A stretch of 21,207 bases of DNA, taken from positions 1 to 21,207 of the forward strand of contig DDKQ01000002.1 of the NCBI GenBank assembly GCA_002339355.1, in the 5' to 3' direction. Of the stretch, positions 7,823 through 13,915 are shown in pieces. The notes beneath the pieces are model-generated. The model did no database searches. It was not told where the DNA came from and saw only the letters and a program-made list of their open reading frames with translations. This DNA comes from Candidatus Subteraquimicrobium carltonvillense. GTDB taxonomy: Bacteria > Actinomycetota > Aquicultoria > Subteraquimicrobiales > Subteraquimicrobiaceae. Made by a program: the position numbers and the translations under genes. Every line of letters begins with the position of its first letter. The stretch's first letter is position 1.

Positions 7823-7890
7823 GTATCTCGCTCCTGTAATCACCACTGTATCTTTTACTACTCACTACCGACTCCCTACTCCCAACTTAT
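7823..7890. repeat. Short degenerate CTAC/ACTCC repeats after sufB
   Basis: The gap between sufB and the tRNA contains the pyrimidine-rich tract at 7857-7888 with units such as TACTACTCACTACC and GACTCCCTACTCCC. It is not coding and has no clear terminator hairpin. It resembles in style, not in sequence, the repeats at 12423-12468 and 18525-18565. Confidence 0.4.
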
Positions 7891-7978
7891 TGGTGGGGGT
7901 GGCGGGATTCGAACCCGCATAGCATCACTGCCGACGGATTTTAAGTCCGTTGCCTGTACCAGATTCGGCTACACCCCC
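7891..7978 (-). tRNA. tRNA-Leu (anticodon UAA)
   Basis: Read on the minus strand, the acceptor arms GGGGGTG (7978-7972) and CACCCCC (7901-7895) pair perfectly, followed by A73 and an encoded CCA (7893-7891). The D-stem is GCC/GGC, the anticodon stem ACGGA/TCCGT with loop CTTAAAA gives anticodon TAA (plus-strand 7941-7943), the variable arm is long as in class II tRNAs (CGGCAGTGATGCTAT), and the T-arm is GCGGG-TTCGAAT-CCCGC. It decodes UUA leucine codons. It is the only gene in the window on the minus strand and has no close co-transcribed neighbour. A minus-strand TATAAT is found at about 8051-8056 but with a poor -35. Confidence 0.96.
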
Positions 7979-8248
7979 GTATTTGCGAACTCTATAATCA
8001 CCATACTTATTAGCTAAGGAGCGCTTTCTCTCTAAACAAACTACATCATCATTATAGTAAATAAACCTCCATAATTTTTGCACCTTGCCCTGCCATTTGG
8101 GAACGCCCAGACATATCTTACTTGTTAAAAGCAAAATCAATATATCAAACACAGAAAACAAGGTCAACATAGAAGAAATCCGCTGGTCGCAGAAAGCAGG
8201 TTACGGGCCTTATTAATTCAAAGCAACACAGCCAAATAGCCTATAAAT
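7979..8248. other. Intergenic region between tRNA-Leu and the small Cys-rich gene
   Basis: I see no supportable gene in either direction. A minus-strand open frame (7925-8170) runs through the tRNA gene and resembles nothing known. The region should hold the tRNA promoter on the minus strand. An 11-base word TTTGCACCTTG at 8077-8087 recurs at 13835-13845 in the gap before atpA. Confidence 0.45.
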
Positions 8249-8277
8249 TTGATACAGCTATGGTTTTGTTTTATTAT
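8249..8277 (+). promoter_or_regulatory. Promoter for the Cys-rich small gene
   Basis: TTGATA at 8249-8254 and TATTAT at 8272-8277 with a 17-base spacer, each one mismatch from consensus. Transcription from about 8284 would give a leader near 117 bases that contains the stem-loop at 8310-8351. Confidence 0.55.
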
Positions 8278-8306
8278 TTACAGCCAAGGACTTACCTTTG
8301 TGGGTC

Positions 8307-8354
8307 CCCCCTGCACCAAATTGGCCATTGTGAAAGCTGGGGAGGTGCAGGAGG
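8307..8354 (+). promoter_or_regulatory. Leader stem-loop upstream of the Cys-rich gene
   Basis: CCTGCACC (8310-8317) pairs perfectly with GGTGCAGG (8344-8351); beyond one mismatch, two more pairs extend the stem to 8307/8354. The loop is 26 bases. It lies about 50 bases before the start codon with no T-run behind it, so it looks more like a leader structure than a terminator. No named riboswitch family is recognised. Confidence 0.4.
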
Positions 8355-8400
8355 AGTATCTGAAGTAAATGAGTAAAATTTATTGCCGAGGGTGATTTCG

Positions 8401-8610
8401 ATGAATTTCTGTCGGGACATGAAGGGATGTCCAGCGAATCAATGCATCGTTTGCCCTGCATTTCTGAAGGATACGAATTGTTGGGAAGAGATAAATGTTC
8501 CCTGCTGCAGAAGGAATGATAAAACTCGTTGCATATTTTGCACCCTTTACCAAGCTTATTTGCAAGGGAAGATGGGCCATGTTTATCCCATAGCCTTAAA
8601 GAAACATTGA
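8401..8610 (+). CDS. Small nine-cysteine protein, CW-type Cys cluster
   Basis: Function unknown. The 69-residue product contains nine cysteines at about 4, 10, 15, 18, 27, 35, 36, 44 and 47, including CxxC pairs at 15/18 (CIVC) and 44/47 (CIFC), and the phrases CPAF, NCWE and PCC. CPAx...NCWE...CC...CxxC recalls the two-CW type cysteine cluster found as stand-alone small proteins and at the ends of bacterial signalling proteins; binding of zinc or an Fe-S cluster is a reasonable guess. No signal peptide or membrane segment is seen. The start is ATG 8401, with GAGGGTGA (8388-8395) five bases before it; an in-frame TTG at 8383 lies upstream of that site and is unlikely. It has its own promoter and leader and lies between tRNA-Leu and the V-ATPase cluster, whose own promoter appears after it. 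Confidence 0.75.
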   Translation: MNFCRDMKGCPANQCIVCPAFLKDTNCWEEINVPCCRRNDKTRCIFCTLYQAYLQGKMGHVYPIALKKH

Positions 8611-8633
8611 CCTAAAATATAAAATGAAATCGA

Positions 8634-8662
8634 TTGTCTAAAATGGGATTTGGTGCTAATAT
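8634..8662 (+). promoter_or_regulatory. Candidate promoter of the V-ATPase operon
   Basis: TTGTCT at 8634-8639 and TAATAT at 8657-8662, 17 bases apart, the only plausible pair in the short gap before the first ATPase gene. It predicts a start near 8669 and a leader of about 47 bases. Confidence 0.5.
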
Positions 8663-8715
8663 ATTTTTCGACTTTGCAAAATTGCAGGTTTTAAAGCATT
8701 TTCTTAAAGGTGACG

Positions 8716-9027
8716 ATGATGCTCCAACGCCTTAAGGTCATCCATGAAACTGAACAGAAAGCCAACCAACTAATCGAAGATGCCAAACAAGAGGCGGCGG
8801 AAATTATAGAAAGAGCTCGCTGTGAGGGCACTAAAATCATCGAGAAGGCGAGAGAAGAGGCAAAGGAAAAGTCCAAAAAAGTAAAGGAAGAAATAAAGCA
8901 AAAAGCGGAGCAAGAAGCCCTCTCCATCAGGAAAGAGGCGGAGGAGGAAAGAAAGCAAATCAGCAGGGTAGCTGGCGAAAATTTGCGGAAGGCGATAAAC
9001 CTCATCGCGGAAAGGTTGATTTCCTAG
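8716..9027 (+). CDS. V-type ATPase subunit G/H (peripheral stalk coiled coil)
   Basis: First gene of the V-ATPase cluster. The product (about 103 residues) is almost wholly a charged helix rich in Glu, Lys and Ala, with heptad-like stretches such as ANQLIEDAKQEAAEIIERAR and EAREEAKEKSKKVKEEIKQK, as expected for the subunit that pairs with subunit E in the peripheral stalk linking the A3B3 head to subunit I. Such proteins are too low in complexity for homology alone to decide; the call rests mainly on the first position in a complete cluster ordered as in Thermus. AAAGGTGA at 8706-8713 precedes ATG codons at 8716 and 8719; either is possible, and a GTG at 8710 inside that site is not. The TAG stop shares its last G with the GTG start of subunit I. 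Confidence 0.82.
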   Translation: MMLQRLKVIHETEQKANQLIEDAKQEAAEIIERARCEGTKIIEKAREEAKEKSKKVKEEIKQKAEQEALSIRKEAEEERKQISRVAGENLRKAINLIAERLIS

Positions 9028-11246
9028 TGGCTGTAGTGAAGATGAAAAAAGTTTATCTTGTTGTCCATAGTTCCTTAAGGCAAGTGCTCGTTGATACTTT
9101 AAACGAGCAGGGCTTGCTACACATCATGAATTTAAGGGAGGAGATTGCAGAAACCGATTGGGAACCTCTCCTAGTCGATTACCAGCCAGATTTGGGACAT
9201 CTGGAACTCCTCCTCTCCAAGGTCCAATTTGTCCTCGATTTTTTGTCCGATTTTGAGGAAAGAAAAGGGGGATTTTTATCCGGTTTAATCAAGGAGAAAG
9301 TCAAAGTTGCCTGGACCAGTTTCAATGAGGTTGAGGATAAAATCGAGTTTAATGATATATATGAAGAATGTGAAAATTTGGACAATCAACTCGCCCACAT
9401 TCGTAACGAGATATCCCAGTTTAAAGCGTTGAAAGAGGATCTTCTGCCCTGGTTGTCTCTCACTCTTAACTTGAGCGATCTAGGGGAGACTGTACAAACC
9501 GTGGTCCTCATTGGACAGGTTCCCACGCCCGAATTCCAAGATTTGCAAGGGGAATTGGAAGAAAATGTGGTGGAAAGTGATTTAACCCTGGTTAGCCAGG
9601 ATTTTAAGGATTCAAACTTTCTTCTCATCTTCTTGAAAAGGCAATCTGATCAGGTCTATGGCATCCTTCAGAAACATGGTTTTCGTCCCATCTCCTTCCC
9701 CGCTTTGGAAAAGACTCCTGGGGAGGAAATCGAGAGAATTGAGGAAGGATGCACCGATTTAGAGCAGGGGAAGGAAGCCATCATCAAAAAAATAAGGGAT
9801 TTGCTATACCTAAAACCTGATCTCTGGGTTCTTCATGACTTTTTGGAAAACAAGCGAAGGAAAGCCGAAATTCAGGCGAATTTTGCCAATACCAGGGAAG
9901 CTTTCATGATCGAGGGATGGGTGGAAGCGGAACGATTACCTGAATTTCAGGAGAAAATAAATCAAATATCCGAGGAAATAGAGGTAACCTTCACCGATCC
10001 CATCGAAGGCGAGCAGCCACCCATAGTTTTAAAAAATAAACCAATCTTTAAACCCTTTGAGGTTCTCACCAGACTTTATGGGCTCCCTAATTACAATGAG
10101 GTTGATCCCACTCCTTATCTTGCTCCGTTCTTCTTCCTCTTCTTTGGGATTTGCCTGGGAGATGTGGGATATGGCTTGATATTGGCGCTTGCCTGTTGGT
10201 GGATGAGCAAGAAACTGGAGGTCAGCGAAAACGTCAAGAGGTTCTTTTATTTACTTGCCTATGGCGGGATAGCTTCTATGATCGTCGGGGGGTTAACGGG
10301 CAGTTACTTTTGTATCGATGTTGCTTCCTTGCCATCTTTCTTGAAAAGATTAATCCTCATCGATCCGATAAATGATGCTCAAGTGTTCTTGATGCTTTCC
10401 ATCGCATTGGGCATCATCCACGTCTGTTTTGGTGTAGCCCTCCAAGCGGTTAATAATATTAAAAATCAAAGAATAAAAGATTTTGTCTGCGATCAGATCC
10501 CCACCTTTCTCTTTTTACCCGCCGTACTCCTATGGCTGGCTTGTTGGCTAGGAGAGAAAATATCCAAGACTCCACCACCAACATTGGGATATCTCTATCC
10601 CAAAGCCACGTGGGGGCTGGGCTTTGGAATCTTACTCGTCATCTTCCTTCAAGGCAGGTATTTCGGCAATTGCTGCTCCTTATGGCGTGAGGTGTGCCAA
10701 GGCATAAAGGGCGAAAAATTGGGCAAAGCTCTGCGAGGCTTTTGGGGCGTGGTATTTTCCATCTTTTTCCTGGTTTCCATTTGTGGCTGGGTTTTAACTC
10801 TCCTCTCCGGTCATGGCTCCTCAAATATCTTTCTCAAGTTGATCGGCTTTGCCATATTGGTCGGACTTCTCAGCAAATCTTCAAGAAGCGTGCTGGTGCG
10901 ATTCGCAAGCGGACTATATAGCCTTTACGGAATATCTGGATTTATAGGAGATTTTCTTTCTTATGCTCGTCTTATGGCTTTGGGTCTGGCAACGATTTTA
11001 ATCGGATGGGTCATCAATATGCTCGGCAGGATGCTACTGGGAATTCCTTTCTTGGGAATCATCCTCATGGTGGTTATCTTGATCGTTGGGCATATCTTCA
11101 ATTTGGTGATAAATCTCCTTGGCGCCTTTGTACACCCCCTCAGGCTTCAGTATGTGGAATTCTTTAAGTATTTTTACTCCGACGGAGGTCGCAAATTCGA
11201 GCCCTTTAGGCTCCAAACGAGGCATTTGATCCTCAAGTACGATTAA
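9027..11246 (+). CDS. V-type ATPase subunit I (a-type stator, ion channel)
   Basis: Membrane stator subunit that carries the two ion half-channels against the K ring. The product has 739 residues, long for the family. Residues 1 to about 350 are cytoplasmic, with coiled-coil segments around 95-130 and 240-260 that contact the peripheral stalks. The C-terminal half is membrane-embedded: LAPFFFLFFGICLGDVGYGL (about 371-390, family signature), then helices near 407-430, 451-475, 490-510, 525-545, 567-590, 605-615 and 640-690. The essential arginine that faces the ring carboxylate is R648 in LSYARLMALGLA. The end HPLRLQYVEFFKYFYSDGGR with KFEPF is also a family hallmark. GTG 9027 gives MAVVKMKKV, the usual start of subunit I, and overlaps the preceding stop by one base; GTG 9036 or ATG 9042 remain possible. 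Confidence 0.95.
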   Translation: MAVVKMKKVYLVVHSSLRQVLVDTLNEQGLLHIMNLREEIAETDWEPLLVDYQPDLGHLELLLSKVQFVLDFLSDFEERKGGFLSGLIKEKVKVAWTSFNEVEDKIEFNDIYEECENLDNQLAHIRNEISQFKALKEDLLPWLSLTLNLSDLGETVQTVVLIGQVPTPEFQDLQGELEENVVESDLTLVSQDFKDSNFLLIFLKRQSDQVYGILQKHGFRPISFPALEKTPGEEIERIEEGCTDLEQGKEAIIKKIRDLLYLKPDLWVLHDFLENKRRKAEIQANFANTREAFMIEGWVEAERLPEFQEKINQISEEIEVTFTDPIEGEQPPIVLKNKPIFKPFEVLTRLYGLPNYNEVDPTPYLAPFFFLFFGICLGDVGYGLILALACWWMSKKLEVSENVKRFFYLLAYGGIASMIVGGLTGSYFCIDVASLPSFLKRLILIDPINDAQVFLMLSIALGIIHVCFGVALQAVNNIKNQRIKDFVCDQIPTFLFLPAVLLWLACWLGEKISKTPPPTLGYLYPKATWGLGFGILLVIFLQGRYFGNCCSLWREVCQGIKGEKLGKALRGFWGVVFSIFFLVSICGWVLTLLSGHGSSNIFLKLIGFAILVGLLSKSSRSVLVRFASGLYSLYGISGFIGDFLSYARLMALGLATILIGWVINMLGRMLLGIPFLGIILMVVILIVGHIFNLVINLLGAFVHPLRLQYVEFFKYFYSDGGRKFEPFRLQTRHLILKYD

Positions 11247-11316
11247 AATCTTTGAGAATTTTATAAAATGAAGGAGGGGTATGTTTATTCTTTAAAAACG
11301 AAAGGAGGCAGAAGGA

Positions 11317-11805
11317 ATGATTTTGGGGTTGTCTGGATTTCACTGGGCTCTCTTAGGGGCAGCGGCTGCGGCTCTTGGTGGAGGAATTGGTTCCTCAATC
11401 GGCATCACCTACATAGCAAATGTTGCTGCCGGTATACTTGTGGAAGACCCCGAAAAATTTGGAGGGCTTCTTCCCCTTTGTGCTATACCTGGAACCCAGG
11501 GGATATACGGGTTCATCACCGCCGTTTTGGTCGTCTTCTTCTTTGGACTCATTGGTGGGGAGGGAGGTAAATTAACGTCCCCTCAGGGGTTTCAAATTTT
11601 CCTCGCCTGCATGCCAGTTTGTTTCGCGTGTCTGGTTTCGGCGATTTATCAGGGGTTGACCGCAGTGGGCGCCGCGGGGATGGTTGCTAAAAGAATGGAG
11701 GAAGCAGGTAAGGCGTTGATTCTTCCCGCCTTGGTGGAAACCTATGCCGCATTGTCGTTGATAATCTCCATCCTTCTTTTGCTCTCCATAAGGGCAGGTT
11801 TGTAA
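11317..11805 (+). CDS. V-type ATPase subunit K (rotor-ring proteolipid, Na+-type)
   Basis: Forms the membrane rotor ring that carries ions past subunit I. The 162-residue product is a tandem of two helical hairpins, so four membrane helices (about 8-32, 55-80, 95-120, 136-160). The first hairpin has Gln at the ion site (IPGTQGIYG, 57-65) and only the second has the carboxylate, E141 in ALVETYAALSL. Compared with the Enterococcus hirae NtpK crystal structure, the Na+ ligands L61, T64, Q65, Q110 and E139 correspond to I57 (main chain), T60, Q61, Q112 (SAIYQGL) and E141, and the nearby tyrosine is kept as Y64; this suggests Na+ coupling. ATG 11317 has AAAGGAGG (11301-11308) before it. A second AGGAGGGG stands 30 bases upstream (11272-11279), which may help high expression of this multi-copy subunit. 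Confidence 0.95.
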   Translation: MILGLSGFHWALLGAAAAALGGGIGSSIGITYIANVAAGILVEDPEKFGGLLPLCAIPGTQGIYGFITAVLVVFFFGLIGGEGGKLTSPQGFQIFLACMPVCFACLVSAIYQGLTAVGAAGMVAKRMEEAGKALILPALVETYAALSLIISILLLLSIRAGL

Positions 11806-11829
11806 TTAAGGACGATAGGTGGTTTCCAA

Positions 11830-12459
11830 ATGCCCATAGAGAAAATACTCGAGCGAATCAAAAGCGATGCCCAAAAAGAAGCCAGTCACATAAGAGATGA
11901 GGCGAAGGCGAAGGCGGATGAGATCCTGGAGTCGGCGCGAAAGGAAGCTGAATCCATAAAATCCAAAATTCTTGCCACCGCTCAGGCTCAGGCTGAGGAG
12001 GAGAAGAAAAGGATATTATCTCTGGCTCGGCTGGAATCGCGCAATTCCATCCTCTCTCAAAAACAAGATGCTGTGGCATCCGCCCTTAAAGGAGCTTTGG
12101 ACAAACTCTTATCTCTCCCATCCAAGGAATATCAAGAGCTGCTTAAAAAAATGATAGTGAATGCGGTGACAACGGGAGAGGAGGAAATCATCCTCTCACC
12201 CCATGATAGAAAGCGAATCACCAACAATTTTGTGGAAGAGGTAAATTCTATCTTAGTTAGACAGGGCAGGAGGGGCAATCTAAAATTGTCCGCAGAAGCA
12301 AGGGATATAAAGGGCGGATTCGTCCTTAGGTCGGATAAAATCGAGGCGAATAACTCTTTCCCTGCACTGCTCGAAACACTGAGAGAGGAAATAGAGCCCC
12401 AGATATTAAGAATACTCTTTGACCAAACCACCAAACAACCAAACCACCCAACCACCTAA
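11830..12459 (+). CDS. V-type ATPase subunit E (peripheral stalk)
   Basis: Peripheral-stalk subunit that pairs with G/H and caps the catalytic head. The product is 209 residues. Residues 1 to about 75 form a charged helix (IKSDAQKEASHIRDEAKAKA), followed by a globular C-terminal domain with EEIILSPHDRKRI and ARDIKGGFVLRSDKIEANNS (about 157-176), the family's GGFxLxxxxIxxNNSF pattern. The expected end is near IEPQILRILFD; here the frame continues through a C/A-rich repeat (12423-12468) that adds a Thr/Gln/Pro/Asn tail (TTKQPNHPTT) before the TAA at 12457-12459. The tail is most likely translated repeat DNA rather than a conserved segment. ATG 11830 is preceded by AGGTGG (11817-11822). Confidence 0.93.
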   Translation: MPIEKILERIKSDAQKEASHIRDEAKAKADEILESARKEAESIKSKILATAQAQAEEEKKRILSLARLESRNSILSQKQDAVASALKGALDKLLSLPSKEYQELLKKMIVNAVTTGEEEIILSPHDRKRITNNFVEEVNSILVRQGRRGNLKLSAEARDIKGGFVLRSDKIEANNSFPALLETLREEIEPQILRILFDQTTKQPNHPTT

Positions 12460-12468
12460 CCACCTAAC
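12423..12468. repeat. C/A-rich tandem repeat across the atpE stop
   Basis: Degenerate units of 7-8 bases (ACCACCA, AACAACCA, AACCACCC, AACCACCT, AACCACCT), the last two identical. The complementary strand is GGTGG-rich. The repeat runs through the final codons and stop of subunit E and ends just before the GGAGGA ribosome site of subunit C. Confidence 0.6.
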
Positions 12469-12479
12469 TTGGAGGAAGA

Positions 12480-13499
12480 ATGGTAAGGTTGCGGACTTTT
12501 ATTGATCCAATAAAATATGGTGTCGCCACCGGGAGAATAAAGGTGCTTGAGAATAAGCTATTTACCCGGCATAGGGTGGAGAGGTTGGTGGAGGCGGATG
12601 ATTTCTCCGATCAATTGCGGATATTGGCGGAGACTGATTATGGGGGATTCTTTGAGAACGTACGGACAATTGACGATATTGAAGAGGCTCTCCACAAGTA
12701 TCTGGCTAAAGTCTACGATTTTTTGGACGAATTAACTCGCGAGCGCGAAATAATCTCATTCTTCCGGTTGAGATACGATTTCCACAATTTAAAAGTCCTC
12801 CTTAAGACCAAGTATAAGCAGGAGACTGGAGAGCATATCTGGTCCCATCTGGGACTCTTGGATGTGCCAAGAGCGAGGGATTTAATCGAGCAGGGAATGG
12901 TGGATGAATTACCTGAGGTTTATCGCCAAGCCGTAAAAGAGTCCATGCATCGGTTCGAAAAGGAAAGGGATTCTCAGCAAATCGACATCGTCCTGGATGG
13001 ATATCTTTATAAACTATTACATGGGTTGGCGGTCTCGCAAAGAAATGATTTTCTACAGGATTTGGTTAAAATATTTATAGACCTGGGGAATATCAAAACT
13101 TTCTTAAGAGCCAAAAACCTGAGGAGGAAGAAGGATTTTATTTCCCAAGCTCTATTTGATAATGGCTCAATCGACAAGGGAATATTCATCGCCATTTATG
13201 GGGAACCCTTGGATAGTTTACTGGAGCAGTTGAAGAATACTCCCTACGCTGAGCTCTTGAGAGTGGTATTCAGGGAGGGAAAGAAGGTTGATTTGTCCAC
13301 TTTCGATAAATTGGTCGATAATTTCGCCTTGAATCACGCCAAGAAGGCGAGATATGTCCCCGTGGGTTTGGAGCCAATTGTGGGTTACATCTTAGCTAAG
13401 GAGAGCGAGGTAAATATGGTGAGGGTAATCCTCACCGGAAGGCTAAATAATGTCCCCAAGGATAAAATAAGGGAAAGGATTCGAGATCTATATGTCTAA
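12480..13499 (+). CDS. V-type ATPase subunit C (d-type socket)
   Basis: Subunit C (homologous to eukaryotic subunit d) sits on top of the K ring and holds the central stalk. The product is 339 residues, near the family norm, and mostly helical. Visible family features are KYGVATGRIKVLENKLFTRH at the N-terminus, the aromatic and charged stretch FFRLRYDFHNLKVLLKTKYK around 94-113, the internal repeat-like FIDLGNIKTFLRAKNLRRKK near 204-223, and the C-terminal GYILAKESEVNMVRVILTGR with LNNVPKDKIRERIRDLYV, nearly universal in this family. ATG 12480 follows GGAGGA (12471-12476). It overlaps the subunit F start by eight bases (ATG 13492, stop 13497-13499). Confidence 0.95.
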   Translation: MVRLRTFIDPIKYGVATGRIKVLENKLFTRHRVERLVEADDFSDQLRILAETDYGGFFENVRTIDDIEEALHKYLAKVYDFLDELTREREIISFFRLRYDFHNLKVLLKTKYKQETGEHIWSHLGLLDVPRARDLIEQGMVDELPEVYRQAVKESMHRFEKERDSQQIDIVLDGYLYKLLHGLAVSQRNDFLQDLVKIFIDLGNIKTFLRAKNLRRKKDFISQALFDNGSIDKGIFIAIYGEPLDSLLEQLKNTPYAELLRVVFREGKKVDLSTFDKLVDNFALNHAKKARYVPVGLEPIVGYILAKESEVNMVRVILTGRLNNVPKDKIRERIRDLYV

Positions 13500-13818
13500 G
13501 GTGGCCATAATTGGAGACAAAACATCCGTTTTAGGGTTCACGGCTTTGGGGTTGGATGCCTATCCCGTTGTGGATATGAAGGAAGCAAGGGATATTTGGT
13601 CCCGGATTAAAGATCTGGATTATGGTGTGATTTTCCTCACAGAACCTGTATATTGGGAGATAAAGGATTTGCTCATTGAAGTTGCGGAAGAGCTCGCCCC
13701 CGCGGTATTGATAATACCGCCAACCACTGGGGGCGTCGGTCTGGGTTTGCAACGCTTAAGAAGAATAGTGGAAAAGGCTGTTGGCGTCGATATTCTGGCC
13801 AAAGAAGAGGAAGAATAA
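13492..13818 (+). CDS. V-type ATPase subunit F (central stalk)
   Basis: Small central-stalk subunit that binds subunit D and takes part in rotation. The product is 108 residues with the expected Rossmann-like layout: KVAIIGDKTSVLGFTALGLD at 3-22, YGVIFLTEPVYWEIKDLL near 44-61, then PAVLIIPPTTGGVGLGL near 70-86, followed by a basic helix LQRLRRIVEKAVGVDIL and an acidic tail. All fit subunit F. Translation starts inside the end of subunit C with an eight-base overlap. After its stop comes a gap of nearly 100 bases, the longest between C and B, with the inverted repeat at 13819-13898. Confidence 0.94.
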   Translation: MSKVAIIGDKTSVLGFTALGLDAYPVVDMKEARDIWSRIKDLDYGVIFLTEPVYWEIKDLLIEVAEELAPAVLIIPPTTGGVGLGLQRLRRIVEKAVGVDILAKEEEE

Positions 13819-13898
13819 TTGGTGCCTCTGTGCCTTTGCACCTTGTCCAATGGCAAAAAATGGTGAAGAATAGGAACTAGAGCTAGGTGAGGCACCAA
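13819..13898. repeat. Inverted repeat between subunits F and A
   Basis: TTGGTGCCTC (13819-13828) and GAGGCACCAA (13889-13898) are perfect reverse complements 60 bases apart. The left part continues as degenerate GTGCCTCT, GTGCCTTT, GCACCTT units. The right arm lies just before the atpA ribosome site GAGGAGGA (13902-13909), so the stem could affect access to it. Confidence 0.45.
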
Positions 13899-13915
13899 GG
13901 CGAGGAGGATGAGTA

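Noticed and set aside
7925..8170. Minus-strand open frame of 81 codons after sufB
   Set aside because: It runs through the tRNA-Leu gene and resembles no known family.
11268..11570. Alternative plus frame beginning just before subunit K
   Set aside because: It overlaps the strongly supported subunit K gene in another frame and its Trp/Gly/Arg-rich product is typical of out-of-frame reading; its start even lies upstream of the same ribosome site.
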